Source: Chimonanthus salicifolius (Eukaryota > Streptophyta > Magnoliopsida > Laurales > Calycanthaceae). Taken from it: DNA of 64,000 bases. The notes under the pieces were generated by a model, which was not told where the DNA came from, ran no database searches, and was given only the letters and a program-made list of their open reading frames with translations. The stretch lies in contig CM023534.1 in NCBI GenBank assembly GCA_013350335.1, positions 16,883,302 to 16,947,301 of the forward strand, written 5' to 3'. Each line of letters opens with the position of its first letter. The stretch's first letter is position 1. The translations under genes were made by a program, and so were the position numbers. Below are positions 37,868-50,710 of this stretch, one piece after another.

Positions 37868-39560
37868 TTTGGCTAGACTGGAATGTAAATGAGCCGAGCT
37901 TGGGCCTAGACCCAATATATTAGGTTGGGCTCTTTCGTCTTTTTGGTCATTTATGTCAAATTGCCATCCCTCGATGTCAACAGTCTAGGTACAGACTGGG
38001 CCCTGCCTATTATGGGCCATTCCTATCCAAGTTTAAAATATAAGCTGAAATATCAAGTTTTTTGAGAAAATTTAAGTATATCAGCAATAAGTTGAAATGA
38101 AAAAAAAAAAAGGCAACCTTTGAAAAAATTAAATAATATGAGCCCAAAATGAGTTGAAACGGCTAACATTTATTGGCCTATTTTTTTTAAAAAAAAAATC
38201 GAAGTGTCTAGGCTTCTTAGAGCACCTGACTAATTATTGGGGCATATGTAAACCTCCCTATTCACTCAAATTAGTAATCATCGTATCATGGTTGAAAGAT
38301 CAAATGTAAAATGCCAGAAACTTGTGAGAGAATTCCTAGCACAGGAGGGATTTTGTATGCTATGAGCTGATGGGCCCAATACCTGCGTCTGAGTCTTAAT
38401 TTATATGTGGGTCCATCTCAATCATCCCCAAATCCATTTACAGAAAATATATATGGGACTCGATGCTCAAGGTAGCAATTGAATGTATTTGAATTTTAGC
38501 CAGGGTTTAAAAATGAGGGTCATTGATACGTATCCTCTCCCTTTTTGTTTTGAAAAAATACAGAAAAAAAAAAAGGAAAATAGAAAAAACAAAAAAAAAA
38601 AAAATCTAAAGTGGGTATATCATTTTAAAATACCAATCATTTTTATGGAGTTTTAGTCTCTTTGAAAGTAAAAATTTCAATATGTACAGAAAATTTGAAA
38701 AATATCTAAACTTTTTTATAAAGAATGAAACCAACATAAAGAAACAGCTAATATAAAGTTCATGTTCTTAAGTATCCCCTAGTGATATATATCTTCCATC
38801 AATTCATAAAAAAAAGTTATTGTAAAAATTCTTTAGTTTTATTGAAATGTCAGAATACTAAAAAATTATATAAAGACCGTAAAAACTCTACCAATCATAT
38901 TAAGGGCTCTTAATTTAATTGTAGAAGCATTTGTATATCAATTTCATTCCTTTTTTTCTTTACAAGAAACTCAAAAATATGAAGTATCTTAAAAATCCTA
39001 ACTTTTAGCAAATTTTCAAAAAAAAATTGAAAAATCATATAGACACCTTACAAACTATACGAATGACAATAACACATCTCATTTGAATTCCATAAACATT
39101 AAATATTATTTCATTAAATTATTTTCACAAAGTGGCTAGAGTAGCGTATGCAATATATTTTGAGTGCCCGAAACAAAGTGGCCCAGATCAGCCCACATCT
39201 AGGCCACACTGGATTTTAGCCACATAAAACTAATAGAGTGAGGTCCATATCTAATTGGATTTTAGGCGCATTTGAAATAGAACTGGGCTAATTGTTCAGA
39301 TGGGCCTGTAGAAATCTCACCTCCGCCTATTTCTATATTTATTTTAGGATTGTACAAACGGGTATAGTTGGCTCATGTGAGCTCCAATGGCTAACATTTT
39401 TACCATTAAAAAAGTAATTTTCCCTTTTAAATTCGTTTTAGAAAATCATAATGACACCAACAATACCTTACCTTGAATTTAAAAGGTACATGGGCCAGCC
39501 CAGTCAGGCCGAAACTTCTCCAAATCCACCATATTTAGCAAGCACCAATGAGCAGCTGTG
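37868..39560 (+). repeat. 1.7-kb dispersed repeat, copy 1
   Basis: This copy starts GTTTGGCTAGACTGGAATG and ends near CACCATATTTAGCAAGCACC. Long blocks match 61603-64000 in reverse complement, for example 37868-38110, 38260-38450, 39150-39250 and 39300-39550. It has no coding capacity, and no TIR or LTR was established, so the class is unknown. Confidence 0.8.
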
Positions 39561-40100
39561 GGGAGTCTTCAAGTAAGCATATAAATTAAAGTCTTTATTA
39601 GAATTTGTTGTGTTATAGACCATAACAACATTATAAGCGCAAACAAGCTAAGCCACTGCAACAGAGCTTGAAATTTCAATGTTGAACTAATTGCAATTAT
39701 TGTTTTCAATGATTAGTTTATCCATTACAAATGCCTAATTAGTCTTAATTATTTTTCAATATCTGCATTTATTTGTATGTCAATGCATGATTTTTTATTT
39801 ATTTTATAAAACCATTTCATTTGATTTGAAATAAAAATACCTTTGGCTTTCACAACAAAAATGAAAAAGACTCAAATCTCTCTCTCTCTCTGTATTCAAA
39901 GTTTCAAACTCTGGGAATATAGCCCATCAACCACTGCTGGTTAAGCGAACCATTGTATCCAAGAGGCAGCTCTGCTGAGAACCTGTTGCTCTAGGTATCG
40001 TCATGAGTAGGGAAACTCGTCCTTGAGAGAGCACTTTGGACATGATTAAGCTGAGTTTGAGATACTGTTCTTAATTTTTGATGATTGATTAAGATTAATT

Positions 40101-40437
40101 TGTTAAACATATGAGTAGAACTTATTCTTAAAAATTGACTTATAAAGAGAGGGTGTTCATGCATTTATAAGCCCCAAGATCACAAAGATCCATTCGTAAT
40201 GGGGGGACTTTCCTAACACTCCCTCTTAATTTCAGGACGTGAGACACTTGGCTCTCTCCTTCTACGTACTGTTGGATATATAAATCCTACCCATCTAAGT
40301 AGTACCCATGCTTTGATACCATGTAAACACATGAGTAGAACTCATCTTTAAAAATTCGCTTATAAGGAGAAGGTACCCATGCATTTATAAACTCCAAAAT
40401 TCCAAAGGTCCAATAACAATGTGAAACTTTATTAACA
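40101..40437 (-). mobile_element. TRIM retrotransposon copy B, intact ends
   Basis: The repeats 40101-40218 and 40322-40437 (about 117 bp) start TGTTAAACATATGAG or TGTAAACACATGAG and end in TAACA. The interior is about 103 bp. On the minus strand TGGTATCAAAGC (40310-40321) directly follows the 5' repeat and matches initiator-tRNA-Met. AATTAAGAGGGAG (40219-40231) precedes the 3' repeat as polypurine tract. A perfect TAATT duplication flanks it at 40096-40100 and 40438-40442. It has no coding capacity and would depend on enzymes from another element. Confidence 0.88.
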
Positions 40438-41359
40438 TAATTGACACGTGGCATCACCAATTTTGACAAATTTTTTTATCATTTTTCCTTTTATTCTCTT
40501 GCTGTTCACTATATTTGACAGTTATCTTTACCGGTGTTTAGGTACATTAGAGTGCAAGAGACACGAAACTACATTTTTATTTGTATCCGAAAAAAATTTG
40601 GTCGGTTAGAAAATATGTGTTTGGAATTGATTGACAGGGGAAATGTCATCCCCGCCTGCCCAATCTCAGACAAATGTTTGTCTTCTACATTTGACATGAT
40701 ATGACCAAATAAGATCCAAGTATGAAGTGATTAGAATCTTTTCACACGAGAATCCCATGCCAGGAGAATCTCATATCTCCTGATCTCAATGTGCTGGCAA
40801 AATATGGGCCTGTTTGAAACTGGTTTATCACTTCTTTATATTGAAAGTAAGGCTAATCTTCATAAAAATGTCTCAGTTTGTCGAAGTCTTCTCAGCCCAC
40901 AATGCGAGAAACTGAAGCTGACGAGCTGCTCCTAGTCTTCTGAATCCAGGCCCATGATCAGTCCAAATCCGACATAAACCTGTTTGGGTCGCATATATAC
41001 TAGACATAGAATAGGGGAAGAACATGCAAGTGTGTGAAGTGTGAACCCAAATGTTGTCGGGCCTTGAATTTTTTGTCACTTAAACCGGAATATTGGATTT
41101 AATTTGAAAAATAGTGGAGAAGACGTTTGCCACATTGAAAAATTGGAACAGAATGAGAGATTTCAGTATGGAAAGAGGCAGTATGAGATTGACCCAAGAA
41201 TTCAAGTCAATTCAGATTTAAGAATGGTCCCCAATTGGGTTTGCGAGTACTAGTGTTTTTATGGCTGGGAATTGACGATGTGATTGCTCTTGTTTATTGA
41301 GTTGTCATCCAGGCACCATTCTCGCTGACGTCAGATCCTCTTAAAATTATTACATTTTT

Positions 41360-42330
41360 TTATAGGTGGGTCACATCCGAATTTTCTATCTCTCCATTTG
41401 GTGAAATTACCCATTTGCCTTCTCATTTTTTGAAAAAACGCTCTCATTTGAATTCCACCTAATCATTCAAACGGGCTTTTTATTCGTTCAAATGAATCTC
41501 CACTTTATAAGTTGTAAAGTGAGATTTTCAAATGAGGTTGTTTCTTAATCGATTTCTACAAACAATGAATCAAAATTCATCTACTCTAAATTTTATAAAT
41601 TCAGGGATTGGTTTTAAGTGAAAATGATATAGTTTTGGACTTCAAAAATTGTACCCAAAAAATTAAATAAAAATGGTCTTCCCTCTTAATTCTTTAGGTA
41701 TGATTTTTGAACTCCAAAACTATTTTATTTTCATTTAAAATCAGTTCTGGAGTTCATAAAATTCAGAACAGATGAATTTTAGTACATTCTTTGTAGAAAT
41801 AGATCGAGAAACCGCTTCTCTGCCAACTGTAACCTTTGTACGTTTGGCTCGATTTTTCAAAAGAGACAGTTTCTCAACCTATGTCTACAAACAAGGTATT
41901 AAAATTCATTTATTCTGAATTTTATGAACTCCGGGAACGATTTTAAGTGAAAAGGTATAGTTTTAGACTTAAAAAATCGTACCTAAAGAATTAAAAGAGA
42001 ATGTCATTTTTCCTTAATTATTTGGGTAGAAGTCCAAAATATATCTTTTTCACTTAAAATCAGTCCCGGAGTTCATAATTTCAAAGTACATGAATTTTGA
42101 TGCCTTGTTTGTAGAAATCGGCTGAGAAACGACTTCGTTTAAAAATTTCACAGCCCACATACTGCAAGTTCGTTAACTAGAAATTCGTTCGAATCATGCG
42201 GTGAAATTCGAATCACAACGTTTTTTAAAAAAATGAAAGGGCAAAAAGGTAATTTCACCTTATTTTTTGAAAATGGGTGTGTAGAAAAAAAAAATTCGAG
42301 TGTCTATATGGGCGGCCTTTTTATAAAATA
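41360..42330. mobile_element. Fold-back MITE with two tandem palindromes
   Basis: The outer ends are inverted: GTGAAATTACCCATTTGCC near 41401 pairs with GGGCAAAAAGGTAATTTCAC near 42240. Inside lie two successive inverted repeats, 41540-41830 (centre near 41670) and 41870-42140 (centre near 42010). Both are built from the same arm, containing AAAATCAGT..CTGGAGTTCATAAA and its complement. There is no open frame of note. Confidence 0.65.
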
Positions 42331-43298
42331 ACCTTACTAAATTAATGTATAGACTATAGACCACAAACACGTCGAGGCCGATAATATTTTTTGGACCCAT
42401 CAGATGATTTTATATATTTAGCAAAATGGATTCTTTAAAGTTTTCAGTTCCCACACAAACAACTAATTGTATTATTTTGTAAAATTAATAAATTTTAATT
42501 TATTATAAAATATTATTTATTTAAATTTGAGTCTTCTGCACCCATTTCTTCGGGCCAAAGCACATGCAGTGATCGAACTTGCTCATCTCCCAGAGTGTTT
42601 TTATTTCTAACTTTTCAACTCTATCCATTTGGGACCGTATCTGGTCTTTGCTCACACATTCAAAATCTCTCAAATGGTTGTCATCAATTAGTATTATTTT
42701 TATAATGCCTATAACTGAGTCATTCTTATTCTATTTTTGAAAATAAAGTCATTCATCCAACATGTACATTTTGTTACATTAACTTTGTCTGTTTGTCTTT
42801 CCATTAATACACAATACTCTGTTTTGTATTGCATTACTATTTTATAGAATTATCTCTTTAACCGATTTGAGACTCTTTTATTACATAAAACTCTTTTAAT
42901 TTGTCTATATTTTGTCTAACTAATTTCTATTCTATTAGTGACATTTAAGTTGTATCCTCTATGGGACTTCTCCCATACACAATTGTTTAAAATAATTTTC
43001 AAGCATTTGTCAAGATAGAGAATTAATTAAATAGTTCATTTTGAAATTCAACCGACAAAAATACACTTTGATGTAATACTTTTGAATGGGCGTACCAATG
43101 TATCGAATTTCTCACACTAGCAGTTGCATCTTAGCATTGAATTCGAGTTTAATCAGAAATTGCATTCAAACTCAACTATTTTGTGAATGATTTGGATTAT
43201 AAAATTATCAATGATAATATTTACATCTCTAATCTAAAAGATGAACGCTCTGATGTTTAAGTAAATGACATTATATACTTAAATGAAATATAGAATGT

Positions 43299-44668
43299 CA
43301 GGGCCATCTTCACTATTGGGCAAGAAAGGCGGTCGCCTTAGGCCCCCAGGTGAAGAAGGCCCCTCTCGCCGTGGATGGACTTCAATAGTGCATTAGTTAA
43401 AAATATATATGTATAAGCACTGTGTATTTATAAAATTTCTCAAATTAAATTTCGGACTAATTACGATAACCTGATAAAAATACTTTAAAATTTAAAGGTC
43501 TTTTAACACTCTCAAATGCTTAAAACACAGTGTTCTACAAATAAGGTATCCTTCAGCTGTGCCGAAAACACACTTTCGGAAGTCCAAACAACAAACCGTA
43601 AAAACTGTTGAACTTCACATTCAAAGCTGAACAAATATGTGAAATTTGAAAACTTAAATCTTTCAAATGATTGTTTACTAAAAATAGGTGATCTTTTTCC
43701 ATCCCAAATCCCTTCTCTTCTTCAAAAAAAAAAAAAACAGTTAAACAATCATTTAAAAGATTTAAGTTTTCAAATTTCATATATTTGTTTAGTTTTGAAT
43801 TTGGAGTTCAACGGATTTTACAGTTAGTCGTTTGGACTTCCGAAAGTGTATTTTCAGCACAGCCGAGGGATACGCTTTATTTATAAAATACTGTGTTTTA
43901 AATATTTGAGAGTGTCAAAAGACCTTGAAGTCTTAAAGTATTTTTATCATGTTATCGTAATTAGTACGGATATTCAATTTGAGAAATTTTAGAAATACAC
44001 AGTACTTAAAAAATAATTTTAAAGTTTTAAAGGAGATTTTATTATTCAAAACTATAGGAATCATATAGTTTTTTTAACTAATGCACTATACATTACTGTG
44101 GTATCTGTAGACCGTCTGGACGAATGGAATTTATGAATGAATAATGGTCCGAACGATTCGATGGTCCGAATGAAGGAAAAATGTTCTTAACTCACGTTCG
44201 GAAGGTGTAGAAGCGGAAGGGCAAAATGGTAATTTCTAGTAAAATTTTGAAAACTCATGTGTGCTAAAGAAAAATCCCGTGTCTAAATAATTACCCTTAT
44301 TCAAATTATATAGAAAAGAAGAAGAAGATAAGAGCAGTAGAGAGAACACATCTCTCACTCTCTCTTTGCACTTCAGCCTACTCAGTATACCTATCTTTTA
44401 AAGTGTTCTTATTCTATTTTAATTTCTGAATATGTTAATTTTACTGGGATGAATATGCTAATTTCACTTGGATGGGTAAATTTTTCAATGCTCTGTATTA
44501 TTGGCCTCTTGATCTTTTTAAGTTAAAAACATTATTGTCCAGAATCATTTATTTTATAATATATAATTAAATATTTAATTAAATATTACTTATAATAATA
44601 TATTAAATACTAAGAAGGCCCATTTAAATTTTTTGTCTTAGGCCTCACCTTATTTCTAGACGGCCCTG
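43299..44668. mobile_element. hAT-like non-autonomous element with nested fold-back repeat
   Basis: The ends are CAGGGCCATCTT on the left and, reverse-complemented, CAGGGCCGTCTA on the right. They are followed inward by GGCGGTCGCCTTAGGCCCC and a related GGCCTAAGAC on the other side. Flanking 8-mers TAGAATGT (43291-43298) and TAGAAAGT (44669-44676) agree at 7 of 8 positions, as expected for hAT. The interior contains a large inverted repeat, arms about 43380-43690 and 43735-44110. A right end of the GGGCAAAATGGTAATTT family, also seen at 48564-48925, lies at about 44150-44300. Confidence 0.75.
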
Positions 44669-44871
44669 TAGAAAGTAACACATGTATAATCTATTCATTG
44701 TTATTGTATGTTATGTATTTTTTTAAAAACCTTTTTTATATATGAGTGGCTTTTATAGAAGTTATGTTGTTTAAAGTTTTAAAACTAAGCTCTTCCACGT
44801 GTAATATCAACGGGTGGGACTCAAGAGAAAAAAAAGAAAAGAAAAAGAAATAGATGATATAATATTTTTTT

Positions 44872-45030
44872 TTTTTTACTAATACGTGGAGAACTCAGAC
44901 ACATTTCTATTAAAACCCCTACGAATGATCCTACTATCCCTAAGGGACATCAAAATTAGGTCATGGGAGCTCGAACCTACAACCTCTCACTTTTTAAAGT
45001 AGAAGGCAACTAATTGAGCTACAACATGTG
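44872..45030 (-). mobile_element. SINE copy, intergenic
   Basis: On the minus strand GTAGCTCAATTAGTTGCC (A box, near 45004-45021) is followed by GGTTGTAGGTTCGAGCTCC (B box, 44966-44984) and a body ending at a T/A-rich run near 44872. A related partial copy lies at 47870-47990. Confidence 0.6.
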
Positions 45031-47620
45031 AATTTAGGGTTGAACTATTAAATTGTTAAACATGAAGTTCATCAAATCATCTTCAATTTTAAAATTTTAA
45101 ATTAAAATAAAATAATTGAGTATATAGTTTCACTTCCAATGCTCAATCAACAAAGATCTAACTTACGTTTAAATATAAAGAAAACATATTGTAACCAACT
45201 AAATTTATCACAGATCCTACATTATTTGAGCTTTACATTTTAAAAATTTGCCAATGCATATTAGAATGTAAACATTAATTTTTATATTAATATAATTGAG
45301 ATAATAAATAATAATATAGTCAATCTAAAAAGTTGGAGTAAATGCAAATACGACTAATTGGTTAACGATGCTGGATAGTCTTGGATATGAGTTGACATGC
45401 ATTGAAATGTATTTATTTCATGTGGTTATTGGATTTAAAAGAACCTGACCGACCAATATTATTTTACATCATGGTGGGGCGCACTTGATGAGAGGATCCA
45501 AATGTATGTTGCACAATGCGATGGTGGGCCGTGGGCCTATTAGATGAAACGACGTTTGCATGACGTACGGCCTCGTTTTTTTAATATTTGATTTGAGAAA
45601 TGCTCTGACTACGTTTGGCACATTTATTTTCGGTAAATTAAATATTTAATTAAAAATATTGATGAAGACACCACTCTTTTCTAATAATTGAAATCTAAAA
45701 TGTTAAAAATACTTTTTTTTAAATCAAATGATATTTTATATTTATAAATAAACTCACTTTTCCATGGGTGATGTTGCCTTGGTAGTTGTTCGGCACTTCG
45801 GCCTATAAGAGTAGGCTATTGCATGAAAATACATAGATTTGAAAGGTATTTTTAAAATGATATATTTCATAAAAAATTAGATCTAATAAATTTAAAATTC
45901 TTAATTTTCAAAAATCTAAAGATCAATGATAAAAATGAGATAATTTTAAAGGGATTTTTAATCTAATTGTGAGACTAATTCGAGATGAATTCAAATTATG
46001 TACAGATGTGACAGAGAGGGAGGTAGATCGATATGAGAAGGGGAGGGTATAAACTTGGATCCTATAGACCCTACATGAGCAACAATCACCCAGATGGCGT
46101 TTTTCCTTTATAAGAAAGACAAAGTGAAATTAATTATCTTGTAAATTGAGAGATATTTTATGTACTTTAGAAATTTAGTATCCCAAAATAATAAAAAATG
46201 GTGTCCCAATTGATAACTTTAGTTAAATATGTAAAATGTTAAAGAAAAATAAAGATTAATTAAAAGCTAATAATAACTTATAAATAACAACGTAAAAGTA
46301 TATACAAGCATATTTAAAATATTAAATTATGCATATGATCATAAATGGCATTTCTAATTCTATATATTTTACCTTGTGGATTAATGTTACCTGGGTAATA
46401 AACAAAATTTAATATACAATTATACATAATAACTCAAAAATAATACCACAGAGTTTTTATAAGCTTCAAAAGATAGAAGCTATATATATATAATCTTAAA
46501 TGGATTATAGTATTATACATGAACTAACTTGATAATAACTTTATATTTCTAACTTAGTCATTTAAAATTATAATATCAATGAACAGTCAAATTATCCAAA
46601 GCTGTCTCTTTTATATTAAAAATAGTAAAAAGATATTTTCTATCAATTCAAGGATGTTATCTAGACCTAGGAAAATAAGATCTAACCCATTTACTAAGTC
46701 CAATCAACCCAATCCAAATCCATTTATAAATGAGTAAATCTGGCCCACCTAACTATTGCCATGCCATGTTTATAGGAATCACATCCAACCACATAAAGTT
46801 TACAGTTTTACACCGATCTAAGAAGTAATTTTTGGTTTAATCTCATTAGAAAATTCTCTTTACGGTGACTTAATGACAAATTAACAATAACATTAAAAGA
46901 ATGTAAGCTTTCTAATTTTAACCATACAGTTTTCAGTTATGCTAAAATGCACCCACAAAATAAGTGGTTAGTGTTACTTCGTCCATATGTTTAATGCCAA
47001 CATAATCTTATCATTATAACTATAAATCCAGAAGTTATAAACCAATTCAATTTCTTGGCGAACATAGTATTTTTTTTTATTTTTTTTACTACGCACATAA
47101 TAAGAGATTTATATATTTTTTGTTTAATTCTACATTACTTTGTGAAATGGTGACACAACATGGATTACACATTATCTTTATGTTTAGCCTCAGACAGAGG
47201 GTGTGGAAATTCATTATTTGGCATATTTTTATAAACTTTTGGTTTTGTAAATATTTCTTTTTTATTCTTTTGTATTTTTAAAAACGAGTTAGATTTTTAA
47301 ATAGATAAATGGGGTTAAGTTAGGTAAATGAGTCAACCCATTTCAGTAAATGAATTTGGATGGATACGAATAGATTCTTTTCAAAAATAAGTTAAATATC
47401 TAAATGGGTAAATTGTTCTCAGTAGACTTGACCTGAACCTGAATTACACTCGACTTTATGACAAATTTAAGAAACGAGTGAGTATTGGATTGAAGATAAG
47501 TGACCCAAACTTAATTTAGACAAACCTGAACCCAACTCGATCTAATCCGTTACTAATTCTTTATTATAGCTAATTCTGTCTTATATAATAAATTATTTGA
47601 ATTTTTAATCCCTATATAAT
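45031..47620. other. AT-rich intergenic DNA
   Basis: No gene was recognised. Two segments rich in AACCCATTT and its complement (46665-46745 and 47310-47480) may be ends of an unresolved repeat. Confidence 0.35.
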
Positions 47621-47625
47621 TTTGT

Positions 47626-47627
<2 letters not shown>

Positions 47628-47703
<76 letters not shown>
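47628..47703. repeat. (TA)n microsatellite, 76 bp
   Basis: Uninterrupted alternating TA over about 38 units. Other TA runs in the window are at 21983-22010, 29866-29896, 59303-59335 and 61761-61832. Confidence 0.97.
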
Positions 47704-47705
<2 letters not shown>

Positions 47706-48563
47706 CTTTTATCCCATCACATTTTTCTAAAAAAAATAAATTGTATAAAGAAATTATTTTTTAAGATAACATTTTCTATTGAAAGTGAAACTAATCTCTA
47801 AGATATACAAAATTATTTATAATTAATTCAAGATAAGTCTCAACCTTGATTAAAAAACTATTTTTTGTTTATGGGCCATAGTCTCATGACCTAATTTTGA
47901 TGTGTCTTATAAGAAGTGGAGTCATTCATGAGAATTTTATATTAGATATTCCACAGTATCTTACCTGTAAATTAAAAAAAAAAAAACTATTTTTATTTCA
48001 TTAAGTTTACCTTAGGCGAAATTAATAAAACCTAGTATACCCGTATGAGATGACCTGGTACTTAGAAGAGCTTTCACGCTTGAAAAGAAATGTTGACTTG
48101 GAGCTTCCTGGTCTACACGTAGAGGGTGGACCGACGCTCATCAAAGTCTTCCATTTAGCAGTATCTGCTGGCCTCTTGCTCAATTCACTTCATTATTCTA
48201 ACATGTCACCATCATCTTACTTTTGACTGCCCCAATTTCATCATTCCAGCGGTATCTAGGTGCAACACTGGCGCAACTCACGAGGTCTCGACATATAATG
48301 TCTACCATATGACAATATCTCTACTCTATGCTTTAAAATTATATTTAAAATAGCGTAGTGATTCTTAGACGCGTGTTTTATGTATATTGATGCGGGATTT
48401 ACTGTGTTTTTAATTTTATCTTTAAAATTTGACTTGAAGAATTAGTTATTTTAGTATTATAATGGTTCGATGAATCAATTTTCAAAAGTAAAATGAGAAA
48501 TACAGTAAAATCTGTGTATATATACACAATTCTTCTATGAGAGGATCACTGGCCTTAAAATAT

Positions 48564-48925
48564 GAGTGGCCATTTAGACATAGGTATTTTCTTCTAGTAG
48601 ACACTAGATTTTAAAATTTTAGATAAAATTATCATTTTGCTCTCATGTTTTTTAAAAAATTAGAATTTTTCTGCACCGTTCGAATCCCATTCAGAACATT
48701 CTTCGTGCGTTCGGATGATCGAACCGTCCGAACACTTTTTTATAAGTTAAAAATGACCGTATGAACGTTCGATCATCTTAATATACGAAGAATGTTCTGA
48801 ATAACGTTTGGACGGTATAAATTTTAATTTTTTAAAAGATATGAAGGCAAAATGGTAATTTTATTTAAATCTTTGAAATTTCTTGTCTGTTTGAAGAAAA
48901 TACGCCTTGTCTAAATGGCGACTCC
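48564..48925. mobile_element. MITE with long terminal inverted repeats, 362 bp
   Basis: The left end GAGTGGCCATTTAGACATAG pairs with the reverse complement of the right end, GAGTCGCCATTTAGACAAGG. The similarity continues inward through TATTTTCTTC and AAATTACCATTTTGCC-like sequence for about 150 bp on each side. The centre is a second inverted repeat around AGAATGTTCTGAAT. It has no coding capacity. A clear target duplication was not seen. Confidence 0.75.
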
Positions 48926-48929
48926 GAAA

Positions 48930-50030
48930 ATTTTATTAAAACTTTAGATTTCAATAACCCCGGGAATCAGAACCGTCCATGTGTCAGATTAAAAATGAAA
49001 AACAAGTCAGAGGTCAAGAATGGCATCTTCATTATTTATTCGGGGCTGTACGTGGATTGGGACGACACCAAGGAAACGTCACTGATTCGATGTCACCAAT
49101 TCATTTCTTTTGACTTTGTGATTTCCATTCCAACATCGGATTCTTACTTGTTATTTCCACATTCCCAGCATCGGATTTCTTCGCAATTTCCTTAGTTTGG
49201 AGGAAATGTATTTTCCAAAAGCGAAGAAGAGGAAATCACTCTCCAGTTTCGCTCGTCTTGATCGATGAGTGCGGGCTCCGGATAACTACAGCCGCATGCT
49301 CCCCGCAAATGCGCAAGCCGCAATCGATACAATCAAATAGAAATGCATGAAATTAAAAAAATATTGATTGATTGAAACAGTATTTTTAGCTTACTCTTCT
49401 TATTTATACACCCTTCGCTATATTTTATTAAATTGTATAAAATTTTAGGAAGGTTCAGGAGCAGGTTCGTTACATTTTAACCTCATTTTCTCTTTTTTTA
49501 TTTCTTTTTTAATGTTTTTCACTAATAATTATTATTTTTACTCTATCATAATCCTCATTTTGAGATTTAAAAAAATAATAATAAAATAATACTGGATGTT
49601 AATGGGTTGAAGGGAGATACCTTAATGTTTCATCGATAGCATGTATTCTCAAGTCTCTAACACTCTCCTCAGTCAATAGCCAATATGAATATAATGAATG
49701 AATGAAAAATGTATCCTAATACCTTAAATTTGTATAGTTTAGTTGAGCATTTCTCATTTTCTTATTATGTGAATGATGCTAATGTTTTTAATAAAAGAAC
49801 ATAATATAGAAACAAAAGAAAAACTTTGTTTGCTTCTGTTAAAAGTGTTAAATTTTTTCTTAGATATTTTCACTTACTCATTCTCAACCTATAAACTAAA
49901 ATGTCTAGAAATAAAACACTCGTAAGTGCTTGTTTTATAGCTTTTCAATCAATAGTCATAAATGATAATGGCTTGATTTCACTTCCTTAATCCACAAGCC
50001 CTTATGTCTGATTTCCTTTTTCAAGAGAAG
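48930..50030. other. Intergenic, unassigned
   Basis: A GC-richer patch at 48960-49330 has a 66-codon frame (48995-49195) without a recognisable domain. The rest is AT-rich. Nothing supports a gene. Confidence 0.35.
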
Positions 50031-50039
50031 TTATGTATC

Positions 50040-50710
50040 AAAGTGTTTCTATTAGCACAATATTATATATTTTGAGTTTAAAAATAAGCCCTTACGGCTT
50101 TATTTTGGAGCATGTGCCCATACACATGTCCCAAAAAACCTCGTGCTAAAAAGGAGATTTGCTTCGGAGTGTGTGCTCATACATGTGCTTCAAAAGGTCT
50201 TGTGTTAGAAGAGAAGGGTGCTCCCACTTATATATTTTCTTGACTCTCACGACATTGTAAGACTTTTCAATGCTCCTACTGGTGCTTTCTCTTCTCATTC
50301 CCACAATACCCCTCATTCTGGGCTCTCAACGCCACTTGGGCGCTCAATGCTCTGCGGCCTTCACTCTGGGCGCTCAACACTCTGGATGGGATTTCACAAT
50401 CTATCCCCCTTAAACTTGAGCTACCCTCGTCTCCATTACACACCATAACCAACCTATGGATTTGAAAGTTAAACTGTGCTCTAATACCATTTTATAATTC
50501 TACTAGACAATATTGTCTACTTTGGGCTAAAAAATGAGCTTTCACGGCTTTGTTTCGAAGTGTTCCCCATATACTCGCCCAAAAAAGCCTTCTCCTAGAA
50601 GGGTAGAGTGTTCAACTTATATCTCAAAAGACTTTCAACTCCCTATGGCGATGTGGGACATTCTATTGACCCTACTGGTGCTTTCTCTTCTCATTCCCAC
50701 AACGCCCCAT
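50040..50710 (-). mobile_element. TRIM-like element with diverged terminal repeats
   Basis: Two diverged direct repeats, starting near 50045 and near 50493, share TTCTA-TAG-ACAATAT, GCCCTTACGGC/GAGCTTTCACGGC and CTACTGGTGCTTTCTCTTCT. Between them, on the minus strand, TGGTATTAGAGCA (50479-50491) fits an initiator-tRNA-Met primer site. CTCAAGTTTAAGGGGGATAG (50402-50421) fits a polypurine tract. The right repeat looks shorter than the left. Boundaries are approximate and no coding region is present. Confidence 0.6.

Noticed and set aside
48995..49195. 66-codon open frame in a GC-richer patch
   Set aside because: There is no recognisable domain, no supporting splice or promoter context, and stops follow in all continuing frames.
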